Source: Linepithema humile
Lineage: Eukaryota > Arthropoda > Insecta > Hymenoptera > Formicidae
Length of the DNA: 64,000 nucleotides
Reading direction: 5' to 3'
Assembly: GCF_040581485.1 (NCBI RefSeq)
Contig: NC_090128.1
Span: 26,938,931 to 27,002,930, forward strand
The notes beneath the pieces were generated by a model, which saw nothing but the letters and a program-made list of their open reading frames with translations, was not told the DNA's origin and ran no database searches. A program made the translations under genes and the position numbers. Positions 15,712 through 27,181 of the stretch are shown in pieces (the stretch's first letter is position 1; each line of letters opens with the position of its first letter).

Positions 15712-18700
15712 GATCAATTGCGCCCCTACCGTAATAATGAGCAGCTATTTGATTATCTGCACTCAATAGCATTATGGTCCTTCCTTTCAACAGTTTATTA
15801 TCAATATAATATTGGATATTCCGTTAATCCTGTAACCAATATTTATTTTGCCACCATTAATTGTTAATGTACGCCTGTCTATAATATGATATTACCAACG
15901 CCGAGAGAAAATTACAACCGTTTTGTTGTCATTATTTGACAAAGAATTTCTACAATTTCAGAAATATTTTTTTTTATTAAAAATGTAAATTCTAAAATTT
16001 CAAGCCTATTTTATTCATTATTAAACACGGAAATCTTATACTATAAAAATTAAATAATAAAACATTTTAAATAATAGAATGGGGAAATATGCGTGAATAC
16101 AAATATGCGCAACCACACAAAGCATAACCCCATTATTGTAATTTAATAAAACAAATTTTTCAAATGTAGAAACTCTGCTATCGGCTTAACGTATCTCGTT
16201 GAAACATAAAATTATTAAAAACGGTGCAGACATCAAAATGATACAAAACCTTAAAAAAAATAGTGTGCTTTTGAAAAATATATCTGTGTGATATATCAAA
16301 CTGATACCAAAACTTTTGCCAGAGTTCACAAGCCTGCTTTATCAGTTCAATTTGGCTTACAAAAAGTTATTTATGCGGGTGTAAAAATAACTTTGGTACT
16401 TTTCAGCATACTGTTAATGCATACAAGCTTAATGAATTGAAAAAAGTCTTTATTCTGCGTTTATCTATTTCAATCATTTAAATTTGTCATCGCAAAACAG
16501 TCGTAGTAAGCAATGGCAATTCTGCGGCTAATAATTACGAATACGAGATAGTAATTTTATTTAAACTTCTCTTTATAAAAGCCGTCTTCTCTCGCTTTAT
16601 AAAGCCGCGTGCGGTTTACAAGACGCGAGAAAATATTTTTAATTTTGCCACAGGAATATTTCGATTCTTCCACCGCGAGCCAAATCGAGGTATTCCCCGA
16701 ATTAAAAATAAAGAAACGAGGATCGTGTTTTACGATTGTTTACCGCAAAAGGGATGCTTCTTAGGATCTTATGAATTCTTTAGATGCCGATGGGAGAAGA
16801 AGGGTGGAAGCAATCTAGCGGCGAAGGGCGAGAAAAGAAACAGCACGAAGTTTATCTCGTTTTATCCGAGACTGCCGCTGTAAAATTCAACGTTGTCGTA
16901 GGTACCGAATTCAACTCTGTGTTTCGGATAATTCGCAAAGTCACGTCACGTAGCACTGGTGTAAACTAACGAAGATATACGAAGACGTGTCACCGTACGC
17001 GAAGTAACGTCAAGCAAAAAATATAATTCTTTAAAAGATTGTTTAGAGAAATTAACAAGCTGATGAAAATCTTTTTCGCGCTAAGGCACAAGCCTATATT
17101 ATTCTTCTTTCTCTTCTCCAAAGTAAAACTCGATAAAATATAATTTTTATGTTGATTTAATGTGTAAATTTAATGTGTAAATAATTGCATCAAATTTAGG
17201 ACTTTTAGTCACAAAAATATATCATTCCATTTTAAGCAATCGTTAAAACAGTAAAATTTAATTATTAAAGTATCGCATATAATGCACAATGTTTCTGTTT
17301 TAATGCTCTACTGTTCAGAAGAATACAGATATCACGTTAATGCTACAACAATGCATGTCCGTCACGTAAAGCGGGGTTACGACGAAAATTTTGTACAGGG
17401 ATTTTCTGCGAAGCGCGTCTATCTGGTGGTTGTCGGTGCTTTTGATATCGTCAGCGTCGAGACTTGCCAAAGTTCCTTTCGCGCAGGCCGGATACGTCGT
17501 TATGTACGCGGACACGTAGCGGGAAATCGCGTAGACGCCGGAGGGGGCACGCGCAGCATCCGGTGCCCAGAGTGCATACGTGTGCGCAATCGCGCACACG
17601 TCTGAGTATACGCAAAACAATGCAGACAGCCATCGCCATATATTATTCATCGAACAAAGGGCGAGCTAGAACAGTGAGTAAGGCGCAAAAGAAATAAGTT
17701 GTCACCTCCAGCTGCTAGCGCACCGGTCAAATGTGACAGGCCGCGATACGTGTTCACTCTTGAATGAACGCGTCACTGTCCCAAGACATTTCACGAAACA
17801 GAAATGTCTCTTCTCTCAGATCGATGAAAATTTACCTTACTGTGTCTGCGAATAGAAAAGAAGGCAACGCCTTAGCAAACCCATACTTTGTTGCTGCTTT
17901 CAGAAATTTCATCGATTATCGGATATATTATAAATATTATATATGACAGTGAAACGCGGGTTTGTAAAGTGAATAGTAAGCATAATATAAAATGTGCTCA
18001 TCGAGTATTTTTTTTTTCTAACATTCGAGTTAATTAATCGAACAAAATGCAAGGAAAACAAGATAATTATTGCTCCGATTCTTCCGAGACTAGACGACGG
18101 CGAAGACTTTCCACATTCCGCTCGCTTCATCGAAGATAAAGAGAAAGAGTAGAACTAGCTAAGGAGAGTTGCTAGGCTTCACGGGCTATCGAACTTTATG
18201 AGCAAACGCGAATGAATCGTGGGAATATCTAAATGCGGCGGATTTAGTGGCGTCGGGACCATTTCCTGGGAGAGAACAAAAATAGATCGTAAACAGCGGT
18301 TCTAAAACGAATTATGACTCTTGTTTGTAACGAATAAAAAAAATTTAAGGTCTCCTTCGTTTGCGGAGCGCTGCAGCGAAAATCATTAGAACGGATGTTT
18401 CCGAATATGCGTATTTCGATATCGCAATTATAATTATTCGTTCATGGCGTCCTGGAATTGTTGTTTAAAAAGGCACCTTTATCACGTTGCATCGTTACGC
18501 GGTGCGTTCCATTATTCGTTATTAAATTTCAATATTATTGCTCGCCGTATACTCTGCTAAAACCGATCGAATTTCACAAGCGAAGCAATTATCATCAGTT
18601 ATAATCGTTGCGAACTTCCCGTCGATCCTATTACTTTTAACGGTTAAAGTTACAAACGGCCTGCCGGCGATCGTCGACTTGCTCTCCGCATAAATGAAAT

Positions 18701-21700
18701 TGTTAATTAATAATCTAATAAAATAAAGTGCAGCGCGCCGCGTTCAGTACCGGCGCAGCTGTTGCCTGCGATCGGCAAGGATGCCGTAAGTACTGACACA
18801 GGCGGAGTGAATTACTGCCGTTTGTAAGCAATAAAAGCTCCAAGGTTCGCACAAGCTTTACGAGAGAGACGCCTCGCCGATCAAGAAGTGTCTGCATAGG
18901 TGCCATTTCGGAACGATGCAGGAGAAGCGATGCTCGAATTATGAATTCATGAATTATAAAATCGGTGCGAGCGCGTTATCGATCTTGCGCGTCGACTGTT
19001 CACGCCGTCGGCGCGGCTTCTCCTCCCTGACATGCGCTTATACGCTCATCCCGATTTTATGCAAAGTAGAATCGCTCGCTAAGTGTTAATGGCTTTAGAG
19101 TGTGATCTGGGAAGAAGCTAGGATCAGAAGAAAGTCCCCTAAGTAGTCGCGCGGATTAGATATTGAATGGATGAGCTTGTAAAAAAAATGAAACAAATTT
19201 GTCGGGATGATATCGAGTAACGCGAGCGCACGAAATTCGATTGGCAGATACGCACGAGGGTGTATACATATGAGATATAATTTTTTACCGCCTCCCTCCC
19301 GATAATTCGATTCAAATGACAAACGATGTACGCCGACAGCCATCAAATTGATTAGCAATTTCTTATTGTGCCGGTGCAAACTAATGGCATCGAAGTAATA
19401 CTGTTGGGGCCTACGCAATTTCACTTACGCGGCGAAAATGGTACGTGACGGATATAATGCGGTTAGCATTTATTTGAACTTCAGTCGAAGGGTGGCCGCC
19501 CCTCGGCTGGTCGATGTTGAATGCCGGTGCAGGAAACGTAAACAGAATCGGGAATAACGCCGCTTACCAAAACGGATTTATTCGTTCCGAAATTCCTTCA
19601 CGAGTTTCCTGTCATATTCCGCAAAACTAATAACCAGAATTTTCATTATTAAATAACATTTGCATGTCATTTTATGTCCGAGAGAACGTTTTCTTGTAAG
19701 AAAAATCGAGTGTAATACTTATAGTAAAATATATTACGCTGATAATAAATGTAACAGGCATCATGGGAGCTGGTGAACTATTCATTGAAATTTACACGAA
19801 AACTAAATGTCTCTGGGTTAATAACTCGGTTGAAGGAAATAAGCTGGCCCCATGCCCTGACACGCTTCCATAGCATTAGCCAGCCAATTTAATGGAACAC
19901 ACATCAACTTTGCAAAACCATCAGGATCTACTACGTCAGGTGTCACCATTGTATCTCATCATAAAGCTCAAGCGGCGACAATACATTTATAATAATAGCA
20001 AGCATACTAATTAAGATTACGTTTTAATAACATTTTAATTAAATAAGTTAAAATAAACTAAATCGATAGAATGCTACTCCGAAATTTGCACTCAAATCAT
20101 ATTTTCTATTAACAAACTGATCTATTTTATTAAATTAATAGAATTTTCTTCTTAAAGTTTTTATAATAAAAATAATATAACTGAACAATGTCGTGAAAAC
20201 TCTCCGGTTTCTACCGGTGGTTAAAAAGATCGACTGGGTAACCTACATAACTTTGTGATAATGACCCATTATATCGCTCAGTACTAACGAACCTGCTACT
20301 CGATTGCGCTTTTTACTCTTTACGGGTCACCAATGTCGCGAAGTCTCTTGCCGCGTTACCTGAAATTATTTCTCACGAGGCGATTAAACTCGGCTGCAAC
20401 TTTCCTTGGTTCACTTTCTTGCCGTTAATGAGATCGATTCCCGCGCTCTAAGTTTGTTTCAAACTTACAAAAGCCGCTCTCAAGATGTACTCTCGATTCG
20501 GCACAAGACGCACGATTTTAAAAACCCTCTGCGAATTTTCCAATCTGCTTTTCTTTAATCTTCGAAAATGTTGTTTTGTGCCCGAGCGTTTAAAAAATCA
20601 TCCCCGCATCATTTTAACGCAAACATTTCACGTTTAAGTAAAGACTAAAATATTTCCTCCCACGAGATCGGCGTGTCAGCGGGTGGCGCCGATCTCTCCG
20701 AGAGGGACTCGACAACGAGGAAGGGTCTTCTCGGCTGGTATCTATGCGAAAGGGAAGCCTAGACGAATACAGGCGTTAAGAACGAGACGGGGTTGTAACT
20801 TTTCTACGAACAAGAGGCCGGGGCACCCCCGCGGCGACACCGCGCATAATCTAATTTGTACTTCGGCAACTAAGCGCCACCACCCTCTGCCTTTCTTCAC
20901 GTTTTCTCTCTCCCTTGCCGTTTTCGTCCTCTTTCCCCGTCTCCCTTCTTCCTTCGATATTTTGTATACTCTCGCGAGCACTTCGTTGTACCGCATCGTG
21001 TTGCCGCCAACAGGAGAATCGGCGTCTACGTGTCTCAGGCCGACGAGATACTTCCACGGCTAACAAACGAACAAATTGCCTGTGGTTGACGAAACAAAGC
21101 ACCCCGTGGACTAACTCCGGCAAGCGGTACGAGAGGGTTTGTTTTAGACTCACGAATCGCGCTGCTGGACGCGTGTTACCCGCAGTGATTCTCGTCAGTG
21201 CGCTGTAACGACGTCATTATTCGAAGGAATTTAAAGTGGTGGTAAAGACAAAACTGTCCGGGGAGTACAATATATGTGAGGGAGATCTACAGGTTAAATC
21301 AATTGAAACTCAAAGATTTAATCTATGCGTGCTGGCTACTTGTAATTTACAATGTAATATCAGTGTGAACGCTCAGTTAAGAAATATTGTTGAGAAATCA
21401 ACTTAATTCTTTAACTAAATCATAAAATTACTTACCAGAATATTTATGTAAATAATACATACGTTCCACTTTTATATATTTATATTCTTTTTAGAGCACA
21501 TATTTCTGCGCTTTGTCATGCAGCCAGCAATCCGCCAAATTTATTATTTTTTTAATAAATTGAATTTTAAAATTATGAAAATAGAATCGTTTTATATAAC
21601 TAGGAAAACAAGCGAATATAATTTATTGTAACTGACAATCATAATTGGCCACAAAAAGCTATATCACGGCTTTTTCAGCTATATCACGGCACGTGTTCAT

Positions 21701-21840
21701 TGCATTGCATCTTTTGACAATACAGTGCGTATGTCGCTATATTGCACGTCGTTGTGAACAATGCATTGGTGCTTATGGTAGTCATTTTCAACATTTGTAA
21801 CTTTCATACAACCAACACAACAACAAATTATTGTCTGTCC
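15712..21840. other. No gene recognised
   Basis: Mixed AT-rich and CpG-rich DNA. Several ORFs of 60-126 codons occur, but none shows a domain, and their composition matches the surrounding DNA. A 14-base motif AGCTATATCACGGC is repeated twice at 21656-21692. Confidence 0.5.
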
Positions 21841-21869
21841 TTATTACACTTGTTAAGATATTTGGTAAT

Positions 21870-22125
21870 AAAATGTATACATATTCTATTGGGACACCGT
21901 GAGTATATGTATTTTTCTTTTTGGTTTTGAATTGTATATTTCACATATAAAATTTGCGATAACAGAATTAGAAAATAGAATTATGAAAATAGCGAACAAT
22001 AGATAGAATATATAACATTATTTACAAACATTTTGAACATTATGCAGAAACGTTAAAAAAATTTTAATTAATGACAGTTTTAGAAAGATTAGAACATAAC
22101 ATTGCGGATACAATTTAGTCTGTAA
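21870..22125. repeat. Left edge of protease array: truncated spacer unit
   Basis: This stretch matches the distal part of every array spacer: the right arm of the spacer palindrome (ATATTCTATTGGGACACCG), then a TTTTTCTTTTTGGTTTTGAA block, then TTTACAAACATTTTGAAC and GAACATAACATTGCGGA. It joins almost directly to the stop codon of copy 0, so roughly 650 bases of normal spacer are missing. Sequence left of about 21840 no longer resembles the array. Confidence 0.7.
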
Positions 22126-22129
22126 TGTC

Positions 22130-23075
22130 TTAACCATTATAACTGTAGTTTTCCGGCAGACAATAATGTTGGCGACAGTAATAATTCTCGCCATCTTTCT
22201 TGTGACACAACGTTCCATCTGGAAAGTATGGGTCCACATTAAAATCGATCATTTCAAAGCGTAGTGCGTAGAGAGTTAATGAATTTTTTAGTCGGCAATG
22301 TATAGTACAGGCCTTCCATGGTTTCTCGAAATCATGAATGGTCTGCCATCCTGGCTTTTTATCTAATTTAATCGTCATGGTCAAATTGTTTATTTTTGCA
22401 AAATATCTCAAACACTTGCACTTATTTTCAATATCTAACTCAATCCTCTTGCGTTTCCCAGCACAGAGTAACGTATCATCACACAGAACCACGTCATAAT
22501 ATGGCCCTTCGCAACTAACCGATCTGTGACTTCCATGTTTGCAAGAACGTCGTTTGACTTTTACGCCTTTAGATTTCATCAAGCAACTACTTTGACAGGC
22601 ACCTTCTTTCCAGTCACCCCAGTTATTAACTTCACCATACTTAAAAATGTATAGCGGTTTGAGAACGGGCACGCATTCTCCTCCGCGACATTCTTTCCCT
22701 AATGCGCAATGAGTTCCTAGAAAAATGAGATTAATTAAACTATAAGTTAATTGAGAGATCACTAAGAAGGTACATACCTTCCAACGCCGGTTCCGAAAAG
22801 TAAAACCTACTTTTGTGAGGCGTTTTGCATTGTAAGAAATTACATATATCAAGCAACGAGACTACGTTTGCATCCTTGTCGCGAAAATATATTTCGCATT
22901 GAGCTTTGACAATCCATTCTCTTCCGGGTAAATCATGATAGCTCGAATGGTCCAAAGCGTCTTCCGATCTCGTATGATCTGCAAGACACTTCGGTGTAGT
23001 CCAGAGTTCTTCAGCTGTATAACGACTACACTCGGACCATGTCATATGGCCTACACGTCCCATGCGAGGGACGTT
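22130..23075 (-). pseudogene. Protease copy 0: 3' half-gene (exon 4 part + exon 5)
   Basis: Only the last two exons remain: exon 4 from about 23071 down to 22778 (donor GTATGT) and exon 5 22716-22130, ending in TAA. The frame is open and keeps the ADAMTS cysteine-rich and TSP1-like modules. Homology starts abruptly inside exon 4 at the residues just after the Met-turn (MGRVGHMTW). Upstream sequence switches directly to the 3' spacer of copy 1, so the signal peptide, propeptide and whole zinc site are absent. No promoter or acceptor lies before the break. It could still be transcribed as a 3' fragment but cannot encode a protease. Confidence 0.85.
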
Positions 23076-23461
23076 TATTATGTAACGTAAAACGTTAAAA
23101 CGACGTTATCGTTCTCTCGACACGATATCATACGGAATAGAAATATCTCTACTCTACTCAAATACTTATTTTTACATTTGGTAAACATATTGAATATTAC
23201 CTATTACTTTTTTATTATTTTTATTATGATTTCACTATTTTTAATCGACGGAATTAATTTTCGTTGCAGAAAATTTGATATAATTCTTGGTCCACATGTC
23301 TTTATTAAGTAAGGTGTATATGCTAAGCAGATGTTAATGACAACAGATTGACTGATCAAAAATTCGGTACCAAACAAATTGACAAACTATTTTAAAATGA
23401 TTTAGGCGCGTTTCATGGTTTTCTATTTTCTCGATTCTCGTTCACGCATGTCAATGATATT

Positions 23462-25938
23462 TTAACCATTATAACTGTAAGTTTCCGGCAAACAGTAATG
23501 TTGGCGACAGTAATAATTCTCGTCATCTTTCTTGTGACACCACGTTCCATCTGGAAAGTATGGGATCATATTAAAGTTGTTCATTTCAAGGCGTGGTGCG
23601 TAGAGAGTAGATGAATTTTTTAGTCGGCAGTGTATAGTACAGGCCTTCCATGGTTTCTCGTCATCATGAGCGGCCTGCCATCCTGGCTCTATATCTAATT
23701 CAAACGTCATGGTCAAATTGTTTATTTTTGCAAAATAGTTCACGAGCCTGCACTTTATTTCAATATCTGAGTCGATCCTCTTGCGTTCCTCAGTACAGAG
23801 TAACGAATCATCACACAGAACCACGTCGTAATATGGTTCTTCACAACTCGCCGTTCTGTTACTTTCATGTTTACAAGAACGTCGTTTGACTTTAACGCCT
23901 TTAGATTTGACCAAGCAACTACTTTGACAGGTGCTTTTTTTCCATTTACTCCAGTTATCATCTTCGCAATATTTGAGAATGTATGGCGGTTCGAAAATGG
24001 GCACGCATTCTCCTCCACGACATTCCTTCTTTAATGCGCAATTAGTTCCTAAAAAAATGAGATTAATTAAACTATAAGTTAAATAAGAAATCAGTAAAAA
24101 GGTACATACCTTCCAACGCCGGTCCCGTAAAGTAATGCCCATTTTTGTGAGGCGTTTCGCATTGTAAAGATTTACATATATCAAGCAAAGAGACTACGTT
24201 TGCATCCTTATCGCAAAAAAATATTTCGCATTGAGCTTTGGCGGTCCATTCTCTTCCGGGTGAATCATAATAGCTCGAATGGTCCAAGGCGTCTTCCGAT
24301 CTCGTATGATCTGCAAGACACTTTGGTGTAATCCAGAGTTCTTCAGCTGTAAAACGACTACACCGGGACCATCCCATATAGCCATGTCCCATGCTAGGGC
24401 TCATAATGCTTTTGTCATAATCACACAGTACTGAATCGTGTGGCATTCCTAAACTTTAGAACAAATAAGTTATTAATTTTGATAATATGCTTTATGTTGC
24501 ACTGTTTATTTATAATATTATTATATTATACAAATTTATTAATAATTAGCATACTGAATAATTAAAAGAACACATCTCTTAAGAAGTTGCTTTATTTTCT
24601 ACTTTTAATGTATAAATTTGAACAAATTTTTATAAAACATGTTATTTATGTTTAATTTATTTGTAAGACTTTTATAAACTTACACATGGCCGATCTCATG
24701 AGCAGCAGCGATAGATGACGTAAAACCCGATGTTATACTATTTGCAGTACCAAATTCGACTATCGCACACGATATATTTGATTTGCACACACCACCGAGA
24801 AAGGATCTTCCTAAATCGGAATGGCTCTTCTCATAAATGTTTACTCCAGTCAGGTAAAGACCAATGTCCCAGTGATGCGGATTATTGTCGTCCGGAGGAT
24901 TGCGAGCTTCCGCGTATTTGCAGAACGCCTTGAGCAGTTTCACACTGTTACCGTCAAAAACTGGCAAAGATGACGGTTGTTTATCGAAGATTTTCAAATG
25001 TACCAACGATATATCGATAGAAACACCCAAACTAGGATGATGGAACATAGCTTGAACATTATTCACATACGCTAATATCATCATGCGCAACTTTTCTTCA
25101 TCTTTGTCCAGAAGAGGCATGAACGTTCGATATGCGGCTTCGTCGAAGAACACAGCCAGTTCTATAGTTAATTTTTCTTGCGTATTTCGTACATGACGTC
25201 GCTTTATTTTAAAATTATCGAATTTACGAAAATTTGGACCAGCAGATAATCGCGATGTTCTTTTAATTAAGTGAGGTCTGCCAAATGATATATTTATCAC
25301 TTCTTTAACGCAAAGATCGTCGATTGTGGTCAAAGACGCAAAGTCAATTTGCAAAGGTCTAATTTCCAATGTTTCATGTTTCAGAAAAACGAATCCTTCC
25401 TACTTTGAAAAATATACATTAATGTTTTTGCGTGTCAGGCTTATATTTACAACAAAAGCAATTTGTCATTAAAAGTATTAAGTATTAGTTTTTCATTTAG
25501 TATCACTGACCCATCCATGTTGTTGACAAAAGTTTATGGCCGCCGTGCTGATATGATTTTTGTGAAAATAATAGCAAGGATCAGATGTGTATAATTGCGA
25601 AATAAGTTCTTCTGTAATGTTTTTTGCATCACGTTTCCATGCCTCAAACTTGGACGATACAATCCGCTCGTTTCTACGCAGGTTTAATAGAATTACTTTT
25701 CCAAAAATTTTCAGAGTTAGTGGTATCTGCAAATTGAATGATAATGAATAAAAGATTTGATAATTATCGAATAATATTTTGGACACTGCGCAATGAATAA
25801 AGCAGTACAATAAATGACACGTACTTCTTTTGCGCTTGAATTCCATGCCGGCAATAATATTTTTTCAATATCTTGCTCGATATATGCGAACGTTTCATTT
25901 AATAAAAATATTATTAGCAATTTCGATATGAGAAACAT
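23462..25938 (-). CDS. ADAMTS-like secreted metalloprotease, copy 1 (658 aa)
   Basis: Exons: 25938-25825, 25726-25511, 25399-24684, 24453-24110 and 24048-23462; all phases agree and the total is 659 codons. Residues 1-18 are a signal peptide (ends NETFA). The propeptide (19-~178) has IPLTLKIFGK and, after the second splice, GFVFLKHETLEIRPL, the M12B propeptide signature, and ends at a basic KIKRR site (174-178), a likely convertase cut. The catalytic domain starts near 187. HEIGHVLGMPHD gives Zn ligands His344, His348 and His354, with Met366 as Met-turn. WSRCSRFT leads into the ADAMTS cysteine-rich module (to C478), then a TSP1-like module (W496, W499, C504, C508) and about 110 variable residues. 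By family it is a secreted zinc endopeptidase, hymenopteran venom-type; expression in venom is inference. The start is the ATG that directly precedes the hydrophobic core. AATAAA lies at 23306-23301. Oddity: IFFCDKD replaces the IFFRDKD of most copies, adding a cysteine. Confidence 0.92.
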
Positions 25939-26098
25939 GTTTCTTGCGTTTTTCAATTTTGCTTGAAAATATTTTATATTAACGTCTTTTTATATATTAA
26001 ATTACTTATTACATACATTCGTTATAATACTCTCTTGTTCGTTGATCATCTGATCGGGTATAAACACATACTGGTATCTGGGTTTAGGAATATCACTC

Positions 26099-26128
26099 GT
26101 GTCGTGTGACACTTCATGTATATATACC
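26099..26128 (-). promoter_or_regulatory. Copy 1 core promoter
   Basis: Minus-strand TATATATA at 26126-26119, about 180 bases upstream of the ATG. It is followed by GTGTCACACGACAC (26112-26099), an inverted repeat GTGTC-N4-GACAC, where the start site would be expected. The arrangement recurs at most other copies. Confidence 0.65.
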
Positions 26129-26140
26129 TTCTATGCTACA

Positions 26141-26260
26141 TATACAGGATGTCCTTATAAATTGTAAACACATTAAGAAGTTATCATTTGTCCGTTTGTC
26201 CATTTTGTTAAATAATATGGGAATAAAATATATATACATTTTATAAGGACATCCTATGTA
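26141..26260. repeat. Spacer palindrome (MITE-like), copy 1/2 spacer
   Basis: TACAGGATGTCCTTATAAA on the left pairs with TTTATAAGGACATCCTATG on the right, about 120 bases in all. It lies just upstream of the TATA box. No clear target duplication apart from possible TA. Confidence 0.7.
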
Positions 26261-27181
26261 TTTGTATTTTTCTTTTCGGTTCTGAATTGCATATTTTACA
26301 TATGAGATTTGCAATAACGTGTAAAGTAAGAAAAATGCGTTATGAATTATGTAATGCGTTATGATTGACATGTAACATATGTAAAATTGTTATTAAATAT
26401 TTTGAACAATATTCACAAACATTTAAAAAATTATAATTAATAACATTTGTAGAAAGTGTAGAACATAACATTGGATGCACAATTTAGCCTTTTAAATATT
26501 AAATATATTTAAAAACAAAAAAAACTGATCACTGATTTACTGATTAACTTAAGTAACAAATATATTGAAATTCTTCCATTTTTCTCTCTTTCTCTTTCTC
26601 TCTCTCTGACGATCCCATTACTGCCGCATTCGGTCAACGGGCACATAAATTCAGTGAATAAGTAACAATTTGTACTAAATAAGTTTGAATATTTTCTTAC
26701 TTTTGGAATAAAATTTTCTTTATTTCATCATTTATTAATCTTTCTAAGTCTTTATATAATATAATGAAACATTGGTAGACCATTACAGTATATAACATAG
26801 TGAATGACGTTATCGTTCTCGATCATTCTCTCGACACAATATATTATACGGAATAGAAATATTTTTACTCTACTCAGATACTTATTTTCACATTTAATAA
26901 ACATATTAAATATTTTTTATTACTTTTTTGTTATTTTTATTATGTTTTTATAATTTTAATTGACAGAATTAATTTTAGTTGCAGAAAATTTGATATAATT
27001 CTTGGTCTACTTGTCTTTGTTAAGTAAAGTGTGGATGATACGCAAAACAGATGTTATTGACAATAGACTGACCGATCGAAAATTCGGTACCAAACGAATT
27101 GACAAACTATTCTAAAATGATTTAGGCGCGTTTTATGATTTTCTTTCTTTTCGATTCTCGTTCACACATGTCAATAATATC

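Noticed and set aside
17282..17650. Overlapping ORFs of 107 and 111 codons on opposite strands
   Set aside because: Mutual shadows in GC-rich DNA without family resemblance.
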